Source: Polyangiaceae bacterium (lineage in GTDB: Bacteria; Myxococcota_A; Polyangia; Polyangiales; Polyangiaceae). From it: a DNA stretch of 37,991 bases. The position numbers and the translations under genes are program-made. Location: NCBI GenBank assembly GCA_025936115.1, contig JAICTZ010000056.1, forward strand, positions 1 to 37,991. The letters run 5' to 3'. How positions within the stretch are numbered: position 1 is the first letter of the stretch; every line of letters starts with the position of its first letter. Under the pieces are notes generated by a model. The model saw nothing but the letters and a program-made list of their open reading frames with translations. It searched no databases and was not told the origin of the DNA. Below are positions 1 through 8,232 of this stretch, piece after piece.

Positions 1-895
1 AGCGCTTGAGATCGTTCAACGAAAGACGATCGATCTGCTTCTTACTGCTCTGCACATGAGACGAGCGCGTGCCGGCGCCGAAGCGCGCAACGAAGTCCTG
101 CAGCTGGGCGATCTTCTTCGAGCGCTCGGCGTTCTCCGTCTCGATGCGCGCTCGCACCTGACCTTTGGCGCGCACCATGTCGTCGTAGCCGCCCGTGTAC
201 GTGATGATGGTTTCGTAGTCGATGTCGGCGATGTGCGTGCAGATGCGGTTCAGAAAGCGCCGATCGTGGGAGATCGTGATCAAGACGCCGCGGTAGCCGA
301 GCAAAAAGCGCTCGAGCCAGCGGATGCTGTCGATGTCGAGGTTGTTCGTGGGCTCGTCGAGCAGCAGCGCGTCCGGGTGACCGAACAGCGCTTGCGCGAG
401 CAGGACGCGCAGCTTGCGGCCGCCCGGCAGCTCGCTCATCACCTTTTCCTGGTCACTTTCGGGGATGCCGAGGCCGGAAAGCAGCTCGCCGGCGTCCGAC
501 TCGGCGGTGTAGCCGTCTTCTTCGGCGATCACCCCTTCGAGCTCGGCGAGGCGAATGCCCTCGGCGTCCGTCAGGTTTTGCTTGCCGAGCAGCTCGTGCT
601 TCTCCGACATGGCGCGCCAGAGCCGCGCGTTGCCCATGATCACCACGTCGAGCGCGCGCCAGGACTCGAACGCGAACTGATCCTGCTTGAGGACGCTCGT
701 GCGCTCGGGCCGGCGGACGTGTCCCGTGTCCGGCTCGAGCTCGCCCGAGACGATCTTCAGGAAGGTCGATTTACCGGCGCCGTTCGGTCCGGTGAGGCCG
801 TAGCGGCGGCCAGCGTTGAAGGTGGTGCGCACCTCCAGGAACAGGCGCTTTCCGCCGTAGGATTTGCTGACGTCCTCGACCTCGATGGCTGCCAT
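1..895 (-). CDS. ybiT: ABC-F family ATPase, YbiT-like (3' end outside the window)
   Basis: ABC-F proteins are soluble tandem-ATPase proteins that act on ribosomes as translation factors or resistance proteins; they are not transporters. The visible 298 residues begin MAAIEVEDVSKSYGGKRLF and contain a complete first ATPase domain: Walker A GPNGAGKST near residue 36, a signature-like region ELPGGRKLRVLLAQALFGHP, Walker B LLLDEPTNNLDIDSIRWLE and the H-loop ISHDRRFLN. Then comes the charged linker with RFGAGTRSSQVQSSKKQID. The linker and the QDQFAFE segment match YbiT as I remember it. The second ATPase domain lies beyond base 1. The ATG at 893-895 is the natural start, because the translated strand-specific motif begins five residues later. 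It lies 100 nt downstream of the peroxiredoxin gene on the same strand. The family call is firm; YbiT among the ABC-F subfamilies is likely. Confidence 0.9.
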   Translation of the reverse strand, partial: MAAIEVEDVSKSYGGKRLFLEVRTTFNAGRRYGLTGPNGAGKSTFLKIVSGELEPDTGHVRRPERTSVLKQDQFAFESWRALDVVIMGNARLWRAMSEKHELLGKQNLTDAEGIRLAELEGVIAEEDGYTAESDAGELLSGLGIPESDQEKVMSELPGGRKLRVLLAQALFGHPDALLLDEPTNNLDIDSIRWLERFLLGYRGVLITISHDRRFLNRICTHIADIDYETIITYTGGYDDMVRAKGQVRARIETENAERSKKIAQLQDFVARFGAGTRSSHVQSSKKQIDRLSLNDLKR

Positions 896-995
896 GGGCC
901 GCGGGTACTAGCAGGTTCCCGGTGGAAAGCTCGCCGTTTCTGCGAAAGCCTGCGGATCTACAGCCAAATTCGGCCGCGGCGCACGAGCGCGCCGG

Positions 996-1499
996 CTAAT
1001 CGAGCGCGGCGAGCATGCTCTTTGCGTCGCTCACCTCGAACTTGCCCGGTGCTTCGACGTTCACGCGTTTGACGATGCCGTTCTCCACGAGGAGCGAGAA
1101 GCGCTGCATGCGAATGCCCATGCCGGAGCTCGAGAGATCGCGGGTCAGGCCGAGCTTGCTCGCGAACTCGGCGGAGCCGTCGCCGAGGAAGCGGATCTTG
1201 CCGAGTGCTTTTTCCTCGCGCCCCCAGGCGGCCATCACGTAGCCGTCGTTGACGGAGACGCACCAGATCTCGTCGACGCCCTTTTGCTTGAGCTCGTCGT
1301 AACTCGCAAGATAGCTCGGGACGTGCTGCGCCGAGCACGTGGGTGTGTACGCGCCGGGCAAGCCGAAAATCACGATGCGCTTGCCGCGCACGGCGTCGGC
1401 GACGCTCACGGCTGCAGGCGCGAGCGGGCAGGCCTCACCGAACTCGAGAGATTCACGCAGGGTCGCATCGGGCAGGGGGGAACCGACTTCAATCGCCAT
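996..1499 (-). CDS. Peroxiredoxin, Prx5/redoxin type
   Basis: This 167-residue thiol peroxidase reduces hydrogen peroxide and organic peroxides in the cytoplasm. The active-site segment FGLPGAYTPTCSAQHVPSY carries the PxxxTxxC signature, with the peroxidatic Cys near residue 55. Other cysteines lie near residues 24 and 80, so an atypical 2-Cys or a monothiol mechanism are both possible. The fold continues through the GVDEIWCVSVND and VLLVEN-type strands expected for AhpC/TSA-Prx5. The start is the ATG at 1497-1499, preceded by an AAAGGAG ribosome site 5 nt upstream. A longer in-frame reading to 1892 would run antisense through the YqeY gene and is not credible. It is divergent from YqeY with about 60 nt between the starts. 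Confidence 0.92.
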   Translation of the reverse strand: MAIEVGSPLPDATLRESLEFGEACPLAPAAVSVADAVRGKRIVIFGLPGAYTPTCSAQHVPSYLASYDELKQKGVDEIWCVSVNDGYVMAAWGREEKALGKIRFLGDGSAEFASKLGLTRDLSSSGMGIRMQRFSLLVENGIVKRVNVEAPGKFEVSDAKSMLAALD

Positions 1500-1560
1500 G
1501 GGCGCTCCTTTCGCGTCGAGCATACACCGTGCTACTCCTCCTGCGACAAGGTCAGGCCAA

Positions 1561-1995
1561 ATGCTCCTCGACGAACTCAAGGCTCGCATGTTTCGCGCGA
1601 TGAAGGCGGGCAACGTCGTCGAAAAGGAGATCTTGCGCGTCGCGCTCGGCGAGATCACGACGGAAGCCGCGCGCGAAGGCCGGCGCGGCGACGACGACGA
1701 GGCGCGCGCCATCTTGCGCAAGCTCATCAAGTCGAACGAGGAGTCACTCGCGGCAGGTCCGCCGGACGATCGCCGCGCGACCCTGAGCGAGGAGAATCGC
1801 ATCCTCGCGGAGTTTCTGCCGAAGACGCTCGGCATCGACGACATCGTCACGGCGCTCGCACCCGTGCGTGACGCCGTACGTGCGGCGGGCAACGAAGGTC
1901 AGGCGACGGGCGTTGCCATGAAGCACTTGAAGTCCCTCGGCGCGAGCGTCAACGGCAAAGACGTGGCCGAGGCCGTGAAACGCGTACGCGCCTGA
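1561..1995 (+). CDS. yqeY: GatB/YqeY domain protein
   Basis: This 144-residue protein belongs to the YqeY family, which shares the C-terminal tRNA-binding-type domain of the amidotransferase subunit GatB. Its role as a free-standing protein is unknown. Visible hallmarks are the N-terminal helix LLDELKARMFRAMKAGN, the E-rich helix with LRKLIKSNEESLAAG, the segment ENRILAEFLPKTL and the C-terminal GQATGVAMKHLK with VNGKDVAEAVKR. The length is typical for the family. I chose the ATG at 1561 because family members start just before LLDELK; earlier in-frame codons fall in the peroxiredoxin promoter region. It ends 24 nt before the convergent Kazal-domain lipoprotein gene. Confidence 0.93.
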   Translation: MLLDELKARMFRAMKAGNVVEKEILRVALGEITTEAAREGRRGDDDEARAILRKLIKSNEESLAAGPPDDRRATLSEENRILAEFLPKTLGIDDIVTALAPVRDAVRAAGNEGQATGVAMKHLKSLGASVNGKDVAEAVKRVRA

Positions 1996-2019
1996 GCTCG
2001 AGCCGCGCCGAGCGGGCGT

Positions 2020-3318
2020 TCACGGCGGACATAGGTTCGAATCCGGCCAAATGGGGTATTCGTTCGAGATGCCCTCGCAGAAGCCGACGCAGCTCGGAGT
2101 GCCGCCCAGATTGCAGTAGCGGTTCACTTGCGGTTCGTTCGGACATTCGTCGGGCATCACCCAGCACACGCCCGTAGCCGCAGACGTGCCCGTGCACGAG
2201 TCGCGCGGGCGATAGCAGCGCGCGAGCGCGTGCGCGGGTTTACACGACGCGCCGCCGTCGGCGCGCGTGCAGGACACGGTCATCCCCGTGCATTCGCCTT
2301 GCGACGCGACGTTCGTGCCCTCACGGTCGGCGACGCAGGGGCTGTAGTACGTCATGTGGTCACAACCGCAGACCGGCGCGAACACAGCGTCCGTTCCTGC
2401 GCATTGGAGCGGCTTCGTCTTGCACACGCCCGTGGGCGCGTTGCAGGCGCTCTTGGAGCAAAACTGGCTCGGCTGACAGCCGTTGTCATTGCTGCACGTG
2501 ACGGACGAAGACGTGCCTCCCGCGCCGGCATTCGGGCTGCCCGCGGCGCCCGTGCCGCTCGTGCCTGCGAGGCCGCCCGCCCCGGCGCCGCTCACCGCGC
2601 CCGCTCCGCTCATCCCGCCGCTCGCCGTACCGGCGGAGCCACTGAAGCCGCCCGCGCCGCTCGTGCCACTGGCGCCGCCGAAGCCGCTCGCGCCGCCGAA
2701 GCCGCTCGCCGCGCTTGCGCCAGCGACGCCACTCGAGCCGCCCGCGCCGCTCGTTCCGCCGAGCCCGCTCGTTCCGCCGAGCCCGCTCGTTCCGCCGAGC
2801 CCGCTCGTTCCGCCCCCAACGAGCCCCGTGCCGCCCGTGCCAGCGCTCGGTGTGCCGCCCTCGGCGACCCCGCCGCCGCCGTTGGCTTCACCTGCGCCAC
2901 CGTTGGCTTCACCTGCGCCACCGTTATCCGAGCCACCACTCGCGTCCGTGCCGCCCGTGGAGTGCGTGCCGCCCGTAGCGTCAGTGCCGCCCGTCGAGTG
3001 CGTGCCGCCCGTAGCGTCAGTGCCGCCCGTCGAGTGCGTGCCGCCGAGTCCCGAATCGCCGCCCGTGCCAGGGGCGTCGCTCGTGCCGCCGTCGCCGCCC
3101 CTCGGGTTCGAGCTGCCGCCAGCGCCGCTCGTCGCGCTCGATGTGCCCGCGCCGCTCGGCTTGCCCGCGCTGCCGGTCGTTCCGCTATGCCCTGCGCCGC
3201 CGATGGGGGGCGTGTCGAAAAAATTGTTTTCGCTGCTCGAGCACGCTGCCCAGAGCAATAGTCCGGAGATGGAGACGAGCGCGGTCGGGCGGAGCCGCGC
3301 CTTGTTCGAGCGGTGCAT
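2020..3318 (-). CDS. Gly-rich-linker lipoprotein with Kazal-like domain
   Basis: The 432-residue precursor has a signal peptide ending in LLLWAAC, with a predicted lipidated Cys near residue 26, so it is probably an outer-membrane or surface lipoprotein. Residues of roughly 35-270 are a repetitive Gly/Thr/Ser/Ala linker encoded by in-frame tandem repeats. The C-terminal third is Cys-rich and contains VFAPVCGCDHMTYYSPC followed by NVASQGEC, the pattern of Kazal-type serine protease inhibitor domains. Further Cys pairs follow (SCKPAHALARCYRPRDSC, then VNRYCNLGG). The Kazal assignment is from the motif; inhibitor activity is inference. There is no strong Shine-Dalgarno at the ATG at 3318. It is divergent from the outer-membrane gene at 3501. 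Confidence 0.82.
   Translation of the reverse strand: MHRSNKARLRPTALVSISGLLLWAACSSSENNFFDTPPIGGAGHSGTTGSAGKPSGAGTSSATSGAGGSSNPRGGDGGTSDAPGTGGDSGLGGTHSTGGTDATGGTHSTGGTDATGGTHSTGGTDASGGSDNGGAGEANGGAGEANGGGGVAEGGTPSAGTGGTGLVGGGTSGLGGTSGLGGTSGLGGTSGAGGSSGVAGASAASGFGGASGFGGASGTSGAGGFSGSAGTASGGMSGAGAVSGAGAGGLAGTSGTGAAGSPNAGAGGTSSSVTCSNDNGCQPSQFCSKSACNAPTGVCKTKPLQCAGTDAVFAPVCGCDHMTYYSPCVADREGTNVASQGECTGMTVSCTRADGGASCKPAHALARCYRPRDSCTGTSAATGVCWVMPDECPNEPQVNRYCNLGGTPSCVGFCEGISNEYPIWPDSNLCPP
2750..2814. repeat. 18-bp in-frame tandem repeat in lipoprotein linker
   Basis: Three perfect copies of CTCGTTCCGCCGAGCCCG begin at 2750, 2768 and 2786, followed by an 11-nt partial copy. On the coding (minus) strand each copy encodes a six-residue Gly-rich unit of the TSGLGG type. 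The lack of synonymous drift implies recent slippage or gene conversion. Confidence 0.95.
2948..3045. repeat. 36-bp in-frame tandem repeat in lipoprotein linker
   Basis: Units of 36 nt begin at 2948 and 2984 with a partial unit at 3020. Each is itself two 18-nt half-units beginning GTGCCGCCCGT. They encode alternating TDATGG and THSTGG blocks on the minus strand. The first two units differ by one base. A nearby 21-bp duplication (CCGTTGGCTTCACCTGCGCCA-like, about 2879-2922) sits in the same linker. Confidence 0.92.
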
Positions 3319-3500
3319 CAGGCAGCGAACATTAGCATAACCCTACTGTGTCGCTTCGCGCGACGTGAGCGATTGGTCCTCACCATCGCGCACCACCTCG
3401 CACACTTCGACAGCGCGAGAAGCGCGGGAGCGGCTCAAGACCAGGCGACGGGTGCGGCTTGCGCCCCCAATCGCGCCCGACCTACACTCGGGAGAACGTC

Positions 3501-4511
3501 TTGAACACTCGAGTGCGTCGGGTCGTGTTCGCGGTCGGGCTGCTCGTCGCGCGTGCCTCGGGCGCACAGGAGTCGCCAGCCGAGCCCCCGCCTGCACCGC
3601 CGCTGCCCACCGCTCCTGCGGTGAGTCCGTCCGCAGCCCCGCCGCCCCCGGCGCCGCCGCTCGACTCCGCGGCCCCGCCAGCCGGCGATGCACCGAGCGC
3701 CGAGCCGCCGGCTGCCGCCGAGCCTCCACCACCCCTGCTCGCGCCACTGCCCCCCGAGCCATCCCCAGCAGCCGCTGTCCCGCCGCCGCGCGAACCCGTC
3801 GCGCCCGCCGCCGTGCAGGCTTCCGCGCAACAGCCGGCTGCGAAAGCGCCGTCCGATACGGAATCCACGGCGAACGGCTCGGACAAGCAATCGGCAGAGT
3901 CGTCGCAGAACGGTTTGCTCGGCCCCTTTCGTGTCGGCTTACTCGTCGGCAGCGGCATGCCGAGCATCCTGTCGTTCTCGGGTGAGATCCGGCTGACGCG
4001 CTACTTCGGTGCCGGCGTGCGAGTGGGACTGATTCCGACGGTGCACTTCGCGTACTACGGCCAGGCGACGGTTTCGTACCAAGATTACGGAGCGTACGCG
4101 CATCTCCATCCGTTCGGTGGCGGCTTCTTGCTCGGCGCCGAGCTCGGCTACGCGAGCATCAAAGCGCACTACGCGGGCAGCTACGACACCTCGCGCTACG
4201 CCGCGCTCGGAGCGCCGTCCTCGATCACGACGGTCAACGACGGCAGCGTGCAGACGCTCGTCGTCACTCCCGAGCTCGGCTACATCTACACGTGGCGTGC
4301 GGGCTTCACGTTCGGTTTCGACGTCGGCGCGCAGATCCCGGCTGCGTCGAGCCACATCAAGTTCACGCAGCACGTCGTTGCCGCAGGGTTACCCTCGGAT
4401 TTGCTGGCGCCGTACTTGGCGCCCGATCAGGAGAAAGTCCGGCAAACCCTCGCGAAGGTCGGCCAAACCGTGCTCCCGGCCTTTCACTTGCGCATCGGCT
4501 GGCTACTCTGA
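3501..4511 (+). CDS. Outer-membrane beta-barrel protein with Pro-rich N-terminal region
   Basis: This is a predicted exported protein of 336 residues. The signal peptide VVFAVGLLVARASG is followed by AQES, a good signal peptidase I site. Residues of about 25-120 are Pro/Ala-rich and probably extended, perhaps spanning the periplasm or peptidoglycan. The rest alternates Gly and aromatic residues (GPFRVGLLVGSG, RYFGAGVRVGLIP, GGGFLLGAELGYAS, AGFTFGFDVGAQIP) and ends HLRIGWLL, as outer-membrane barrels do. I chose the TTG at 3501 because GGGAGAA lies 6 nt upstream and it gives a compact signal peptide; an ATG at 3459 is possible. Specific function is unknown. A terminator-like nested inverted repeat follows the stop. 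Confidence 0.78.
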   Translation: MNTRVRRVVFAVGLLVARASGAQESPAEPPPAPPLPTAPAVSPSAAPPPPAPPLDSAAPPAGDAPSAEPPAAAEPPPPLLAPLPPEPSPAAAVPPPREPVAPAAVQASAQQPAAKAPSDTESTANGSDKQSAESSQNGLLGPFRVGLLVGSGMPSILSFSGEIRLTRYFGAGVRVGLIPTVHFAYYGQATVSYQDYGAYAHLHPFGGGFLLGAELGYASIKAHYAGSYDTSRYAALGAPSSITTVNDGSVQTLVVTPELGYIYTWRAGFTFGFDVGAQIPAASSHIKFTQHVVAAGLPSDLLAPYLAPDQEKVRQTLAKVGQTVLPAFHLRIGWLL

Positions 4512-4568
4512 GCTCCGCGAGCGTCGGCGCCGAGTCGTCTTAGTACTACTGCCGACGTTTTGGAGCTC
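4510..4568 (+). terminator. Nested inverted repeat with T-run after outer-membrane protein gene
   Basis: CGTCGGC (4522-4528) pairs with GCCGACG (4551-4557), immediately followed by TTTT. Outside this, GAGCTCC (4510-4516) pairs with GGAGCTC (4562-4568). The inner stem with its T-run resembles an intrinsic terminator for the gene ending at 4511, although its loop of 22 nt is long. Confidence 0.5.
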
Positions 4569-4741
4569 CTGACTAAATTTGGCTGCGCTGATTAGTTCGG
4601 CCCGAAGTTGGTCCGGCTGGCGACCGCGCTCGTCTCGGGCGAGAAGGAAACAGCAATGCGCCGGCCTCACCGGTGCTTTCGTGGCTCGAGGCGACTCGGG
4701 GCGATCGTGATCTGCTCGTGCCAAAGACTTCGGCAGTAGTG

Positions 4742-5581
4742 TTAGGCCACGGTCCAAACGTTGAACGACGCGACCTCTTCGAAGCCGAGGGCTCGGTACA
4801 CGTCGTTCGATTGGGGATTGTTTCGGTCGGCGTGTAGACAGACGAATTTGCGCCCGCTCGCGAACAAGTCGCGGCACAGCGCCGCGGTGACGGCGCTGCC
4901 GTAGCCGCGCCGGCGCGATTCGGCTGCCGTGTAGACCGGCCCGATCGCGCTGCCGCTCGTCATGTGGCGCGCGCAGCAGGCGATGGCGCGTGGGCCGCCG
5001 TCGTCCCAGAGCCACGCGGAGCCACGCGCGATGGCGCGCGCTGCGTACTCGGCGGGATCCGGCGAGTGCGGTAGGGCAATCTCACGAAAGAACTCGGCGA
5101 AGAAGCGCGTGAGCACGCCCGCGTCGGCGTCCGTCGCGAGTCGCGCCGTGCCGGGCGGCGCCGGCCGTTCTCGGAGCGCGCCGAGCTCGGGTAACGTGTA
5201 GAGGATCTCGTCGGAGGCGTGCTCGAGGCGTCCGCCCCGAAAGCTCGCGAAGCAGGCGGCGACGTCGCGACCGTGGTGACGCGGTCCGCTCGCGCCGTCC
5301 GGCACGTCGGCGATGTTGCGGAAAAATTCGGCGACGGCGCGCGCCGCCCCTGCTGGCAACGCCGTCACGATCACGAGTTGCGGCGGCGTCCGGAGCGCGG
5401 CTCCCACGAGCTTGCCTTCTGCTTCCACCGCGCAAAAGACGGAGTTCGGCGCGGACGTCGGCACTGCGGCGATGCGCAGCGCAAGGCCTACCATCACGTC
5501 GTTTTCGACCTCGCGCGCGGCGAGCTCGGGTACCACCGTTGTGCAGAACACCGAGGCTTCGAGCCGTCTCACCCTGAACAT
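4742..5581 (-). CDS. GNAT-family N-acetyltransferase
   Basis: This 279-residue protein ends in a GNAT fold, which transfers an acyl group from acyl-CoA to an amine. The acyl-CoA binding motif A is visible as GPVYTAAESRRRGYGSAV near residues 215-232 (R-R-x-G-x-G pattern). It is followed by the helix LCRDLFASGRKFVCLHAD and the C-terminal NNPQSNDVYRALGFEEV typical of the family. The N-terminal half (GKLVGAALRTPPQLVIV) looks like a degenerate GNAT-type domain. The substrate is unknown. The gene starts 3 nt after the aldo/keto reductase stop, with GGAG from the end of that gene serving as ribosome site, so the two are almost certainly one operon. Confidence 0.85.
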   Translation of the reverse strand: MFRVRRLEASVFCTTVVPELAAREVENDVMVGLALRIAAVPTSAPNSVFCAVEAEGKLVGAALRTPPQLVIVTALPAGAARAVAEFFRNIADVPDGASGPRHHGRDVAACFASFRGGRLEHASDEILYTLPELGALRERPAPPGTARLATDADAGVLTRFFAEFFREIALPHSPDPAEYAARAIARGSAWLWDDGGPRAIACCARHMTSGSAIGPVYTAAESRRRGYGSAVTAALCRDLFASGRKFVCLHADRNNPQSNDVYRALGFEEVASFNVWTVA

Positions 5582-5584
5582 GAG

Positions 5585-6595
5585 TTACTCCGGTCGTGCC
5601 GCCGTCGAGGCGAGCACGTTGTCGATATCCTCGAGCTCGCTCGCGGAGAAGGCGAGATTCTTCAAGCAGCCGACGGCGCCCTCGAGCTGCGCCACACGGC
5701 TTGCACCGATGAGGGCGCTCGTCATGCCCGGGTGCCGGAGCACCCAAGCGAGCGCGAGCTCGGCGAGCGTCTGACCGCGGCGCTGGGCGATGCGATCGAG
5801 CTTTTCGACCTGTGCGAGCTTCGCTTTCGTCAAGTGCTCGGGACGCAAGAAGCCGCGCGGTTTGGCGGCGCGTGACCCGTCCGGAATGCCGGCCAGGTAT
5901 TTGTTCGTGAGCAAGCCTTGCGCGAGCGGTGAGAACGCGATGCAGCCGACGCCTTCTGCCGCGAGCAACCCGAGGAGCTCGGGTTCGATCGAGCGCTCGA
6001 ACAGATTGTACTTCGGTTGATGGATGAGGCAAGGCGTGCCGAGTCGTTCGAGGATACGCAGCGCGCGGCCGAGCAGCTCCGGCGGGTAATTCGAGACGCC
6101 GACGTAGAGGGCTTTGCCGCTCCTCACCGCGTAGTCGAGCGCGCCCATCGTCTCTTCGAGCGGCGTCTCGGGCGAGGGACGATGGTGATAGAATATGTCT
6201 ACGTAATCGAGCCCGAGTCGGGAAAGGCTTTGATCGAGGCTCGCGATCAGGTATTTGCGCGAGCCCCATTCGCCGTAGGGCCCTGGCCACATGCCGTAAC
6301 CGGCTTTGGTGGAGATCACGAGCTCGTCGCGATAGGCGCGTAGCTCATCCGAGAGCACGCGCCCGAGCGTCGCTTCGGCCGAGCCCGGCGGCGGGCCGTA
6401 ATTGTTTGCGAGATCGAAGTGGGTGATGCCGAGATCGAACGCGCAGAGCAGCATGCTGCGCGCCGTCTCGTACGCGTCGAGCCCGCCGAAGTTGTGCCAG
6501 AGGCCGAGCGATATTGCGGGTAATTTGAGGCCGCTGCGCCCGCTATGGCGATAGTGCATTCCTTCATAGCGATGTGCCGAGGCGACGTGGCTCAT
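5585..6595 (-). CDS. gpr: Aldo/keto reductase, YghZ/Gpr-like (L-glyceraldehyde 3-phosphate reductase type)
   Basis: This is a 336-residue NADPH-dependent TIM-barrel oxidoreductase. The region RSGLKLPAISLGLWHNFGG and the downstream DLGITHFDLANNYGPPPGSAE closely follow E. coli YghZ, which reduces L-glyceraldehyde 3-phosphate and methylglyoxal. The catalytic tetrad is visible: Asp in FDLANNY, the Tyr of the same segment, Lys in VISTKAGYG and His in DIFYHHRPS. The cofactor end IGASRVAQLEGAV is also present. The start MSHVASAHRYEGMHYRHSG aligns with the YghZ N-terminus; a much longer upstream reading overlaps the opposite lipoprotein gene and is rejected. It heads an operon with the GNAT gene. A detoxification role is inferred from the family. 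Confidence 0.9.
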   Translation of the reverse strand: MSHVASAHRYEGMHYRHSGRSGLKLPAISLGLWHNFGGLDAYETARSMLLCAFDLGITHFDLANNYGPPPGSAEATLGRVLSDELRAYRDELVISTKAGYGMWPGPYGEWGSRKYLIASLDQSLSRLGLDYVDIFYHHRPSPETPLEETMGALDYAVRSGKALYVGVSNYPPELLGRALRILERLGTPCLIHQPKYNLFERSIEPELLGLLAAEGVGCIAFSPLAQGLLTNKYLAGIPDGSRAAKPRGFLRPEHLTKAKLAQVEKLDRIAQRRGQTLAELALAWVLRHPGMTSALIGASRVAQLEGAVGCLKNLAFSASELEDIDNVLASTAARPE

Positions 6596-6708
6596 GCGTC
6601 GCAGTATTCCCCGGGACGCGGGCTTGCTGAAAGGCCTCGCGTGCTTGTAGGATGCCGGCCCCGCGCCACTCCCGAGGGAAGAGGGTGGCGCTTTTTGGAG
6701 GCATCCGA

Positions 6709-8124
6709 ATGAGAAGCACATCCTTGTTTTCGCTCTTTGGCATCGCGTTGTGCATGAGCGCTGCCGTCGTCGCCTGTAGCGGCGACGATGACGACGACAC
6801 CGCGCCAGCCCCGCAAACGCCGAGCGATCTCGGGCAGTCCTGCACGCGCACGGCCGACTGCAAGTCGCCCCTGGTCTGCATCGATCAGGTCTGCGAGAAG
6901 AAGGGCACCGTGCCGAACGCGGGCGCCGGCAACGAGGGAACCGGCGGTTCCACGGGCGGAACGAGCGCGACCGGCGGCACGGGCGGCACGGCCAGGGGCG
7001 GCAGCTCGGGTAGCGGCGGCACGACACCCGCGCCCGTGCTCGGCGGCGAGGGCGAGAGCTGTACGCGCGCTGCCGACTGTCAGGCGGCACTGCGCTGCTT
7101 CAATCAACGTTGTACGGCGGGTGAGGAGACCGGATCCGGAGGCGAAGGCGGCATGGGGCCGGTCACGCCTCCAGCGCCGAAGCTCGGCGAGCGTGGTGAG
7201 ACGTGCGCCGTCTCCTCGGACTGCGCCGGGGGGCTTGCTTGTCTACCTGCCTCCACGGTCGGAGTCGGCGTGTGCACGGTCGTGAACGCGGGCATCACGC
7301 CCACGGGCAACGATTGCGCGGCGGAATGCCGCGACGCGGCCGACTGCTGCCAGCTGCCGCAGAGCGTGCTCACGAGCCTCGCTATCAAGTCGTGCGCCGA
7401 TCTCGACGTGCTCTTGACGGACGTCGATTGCGACAATCCGGGTGCCGCGGCAAGCCAATGCTTCGCGCGCCAGGTGTATTGCAGCTGCGCAGAGGACACC
7501 TGGGACTGCAGCGACGGGGTCTGCTCGTACGTCGCAAGCTGCGAAAACAGCGGTTTTGCGAGCGACGGCTGCCCGACGGTGAGCCGCTCGGGCAAGACCC
7601 TCGTTTCGAGCTGCAACGACAATCACTGCCAGCTCGCGGCAGTCGATCCGACCTGCTCGAGCGATTCCGATTGCGACGGCAAAGGCGTCGCCGACGACGG
7701 CACCGACACCTGCTCGGCGGGCGAGTGCACTTGCTACAAGGCCGCGCACCTCTGCTACCGCAAGTGCGACGTCGACATCGATTGCGAGCCCGGCCGCGTC
7801 TGTGACGGCAAGACGCACGTCTGCACGCTCGCTCCCGAATGCACGGCGGACGTCGACTGTCAGGCCGCGCACATGAACGTGAACAATCACTGCCTCGACG
7901 GCTTGTGCAAGCTCACGTGCGAGACCGATCTCGACTGTAACGGCAACCTGCTCGGGGCGCTTTCGCAAGTGTGCAACGCCGACCACGTGTGCGAAGCCAT
8001 CGGCTGCACGCAGGACGCGGAGTGCAAGAGCAGCTCGACGCCGAGCGTGCAGATGTTCTGCACGCCGAAAGTCCCGGTGTCCGAGAGCGCCGGCCCGAAG
8101 TCGGCGATCACGACAGGCAAATAG
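6709..8124 (+). CDS. Cys-rich lipoprotein with Gly-rich linker
   Basis: The 471-residue precursor has lipobox AVVACSG with the lipidated Cys near residue 23, followed by an Asp-rich stretch. A short Gly/Thr/Ser linker separates Cys-rich segments. The Cys units follow a repeating C-x3-x-DC...C...C pattern, for example GQSCTRTADCKSPLVCIDQVC, GESCTRAADCQAALRCFNQRC and CDVDIDCEPGRVCDGKTHVC. This suggests many small disulfide-knotted modules, as in EGF-like or DSL-type repeats, though I cannot assign a named family. The ATG at 6709 is preceded by GGAGG at a good distance. A strong terminator follows. Function is unknown; a surface adhesive or structural role is a guess. Confidence 0.8.
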   Translation: MRSTSLFSLFGIALCMSAAVVACSGDDDDDTAPAPQTPSDLGQSCTRTADCKSPLVCIDQVCEKKGTVPNAGAGNEGTGGSTGGTSATGGTGGTARGGSSGSGGTTPAPVLGGEGESCTRAADCQAALRCFNQRCTAGEETGSGGEGGMGPVTPPAPKLGERGETCAVSSDCAGGLACLPASTVGVGVCTVVNAGITPTGNDCAAECRDAADCCQLPQSVLTSLAIKSCADLDVLLTDVDCDNPGAAASQCFARQVYCSCAEDTWDCSDGVCSYVASCENSGFASDGCPTVSRSGKTLVSSCNDNHCQLAAVDPTCSSDSDCDGKGVADDGTDTCSAGECTCYKAAHLCYRKCDVDIDCEPGRVCDGKTHVCTLAPECTADVDCQAAHMNVNNHCLDGLCKLTCETDLDCNGNLLGALSQVCNADHVCEAIGCTQDAECKSSSTPSVQMFCTPKVPVSESAGPKSAITTGK

Positions 8125-8160
8125 CCGGAACGCGAGCGCGGTGAGAGCCGCGTAGCGAAG

Positions 8161-8188
8161 GGCCCGCGTCGAATCGGCGCGGGCCTTT
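8161..8188 (+). terminator. Intrinsic terminator
   Basis: A perfect 8-bp stem, GGCCCGCG (8161-8168) and CGCGGGCC (8178-8185), with a 9-nt loop is followed by TTTC. It lies 36 nt after the lipoprotein stop and before the convergent glycosyltransferase gene, so it may serve both directions. Confidence 0.8.
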
Positions 8189-8232
8189 CACTTTCGAAGC
8201 GCCGAGAGAATGCGCTGCCGCGCCTCACGTCT

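Noticed and set aside
56..1072. A 338-codon plus-strand frame across the first kilobase
   Set aside because: It is antisense to the ABC-F ATPase, whose Walker motifs are unmistakable on the minus strand; the plus-strand product is Arg/Ala-rich without any fold signal.
1500..1892. N-terminal extension of the peroxiredoxin to 1892
   Set aside because: It lies antisense to the YqeY gene; the AAAGGAG-preceded ATG at 1499 gives the normal family length.
2750..3045. Regular direct repeats taken for a CRISPR array
   Set aside because: Units are contiguous without spacers and are in-frame with a Gly-rich lipoprotein linker.
6596..7090. N-terminal extension of the aldo/keto reductase to 7090
   Set aside because: The extension is Arg/Ser/Cys-rich, antisense to the lipoprotein gene, and YghZ-like proteins start near MSHVASAHRYEG.
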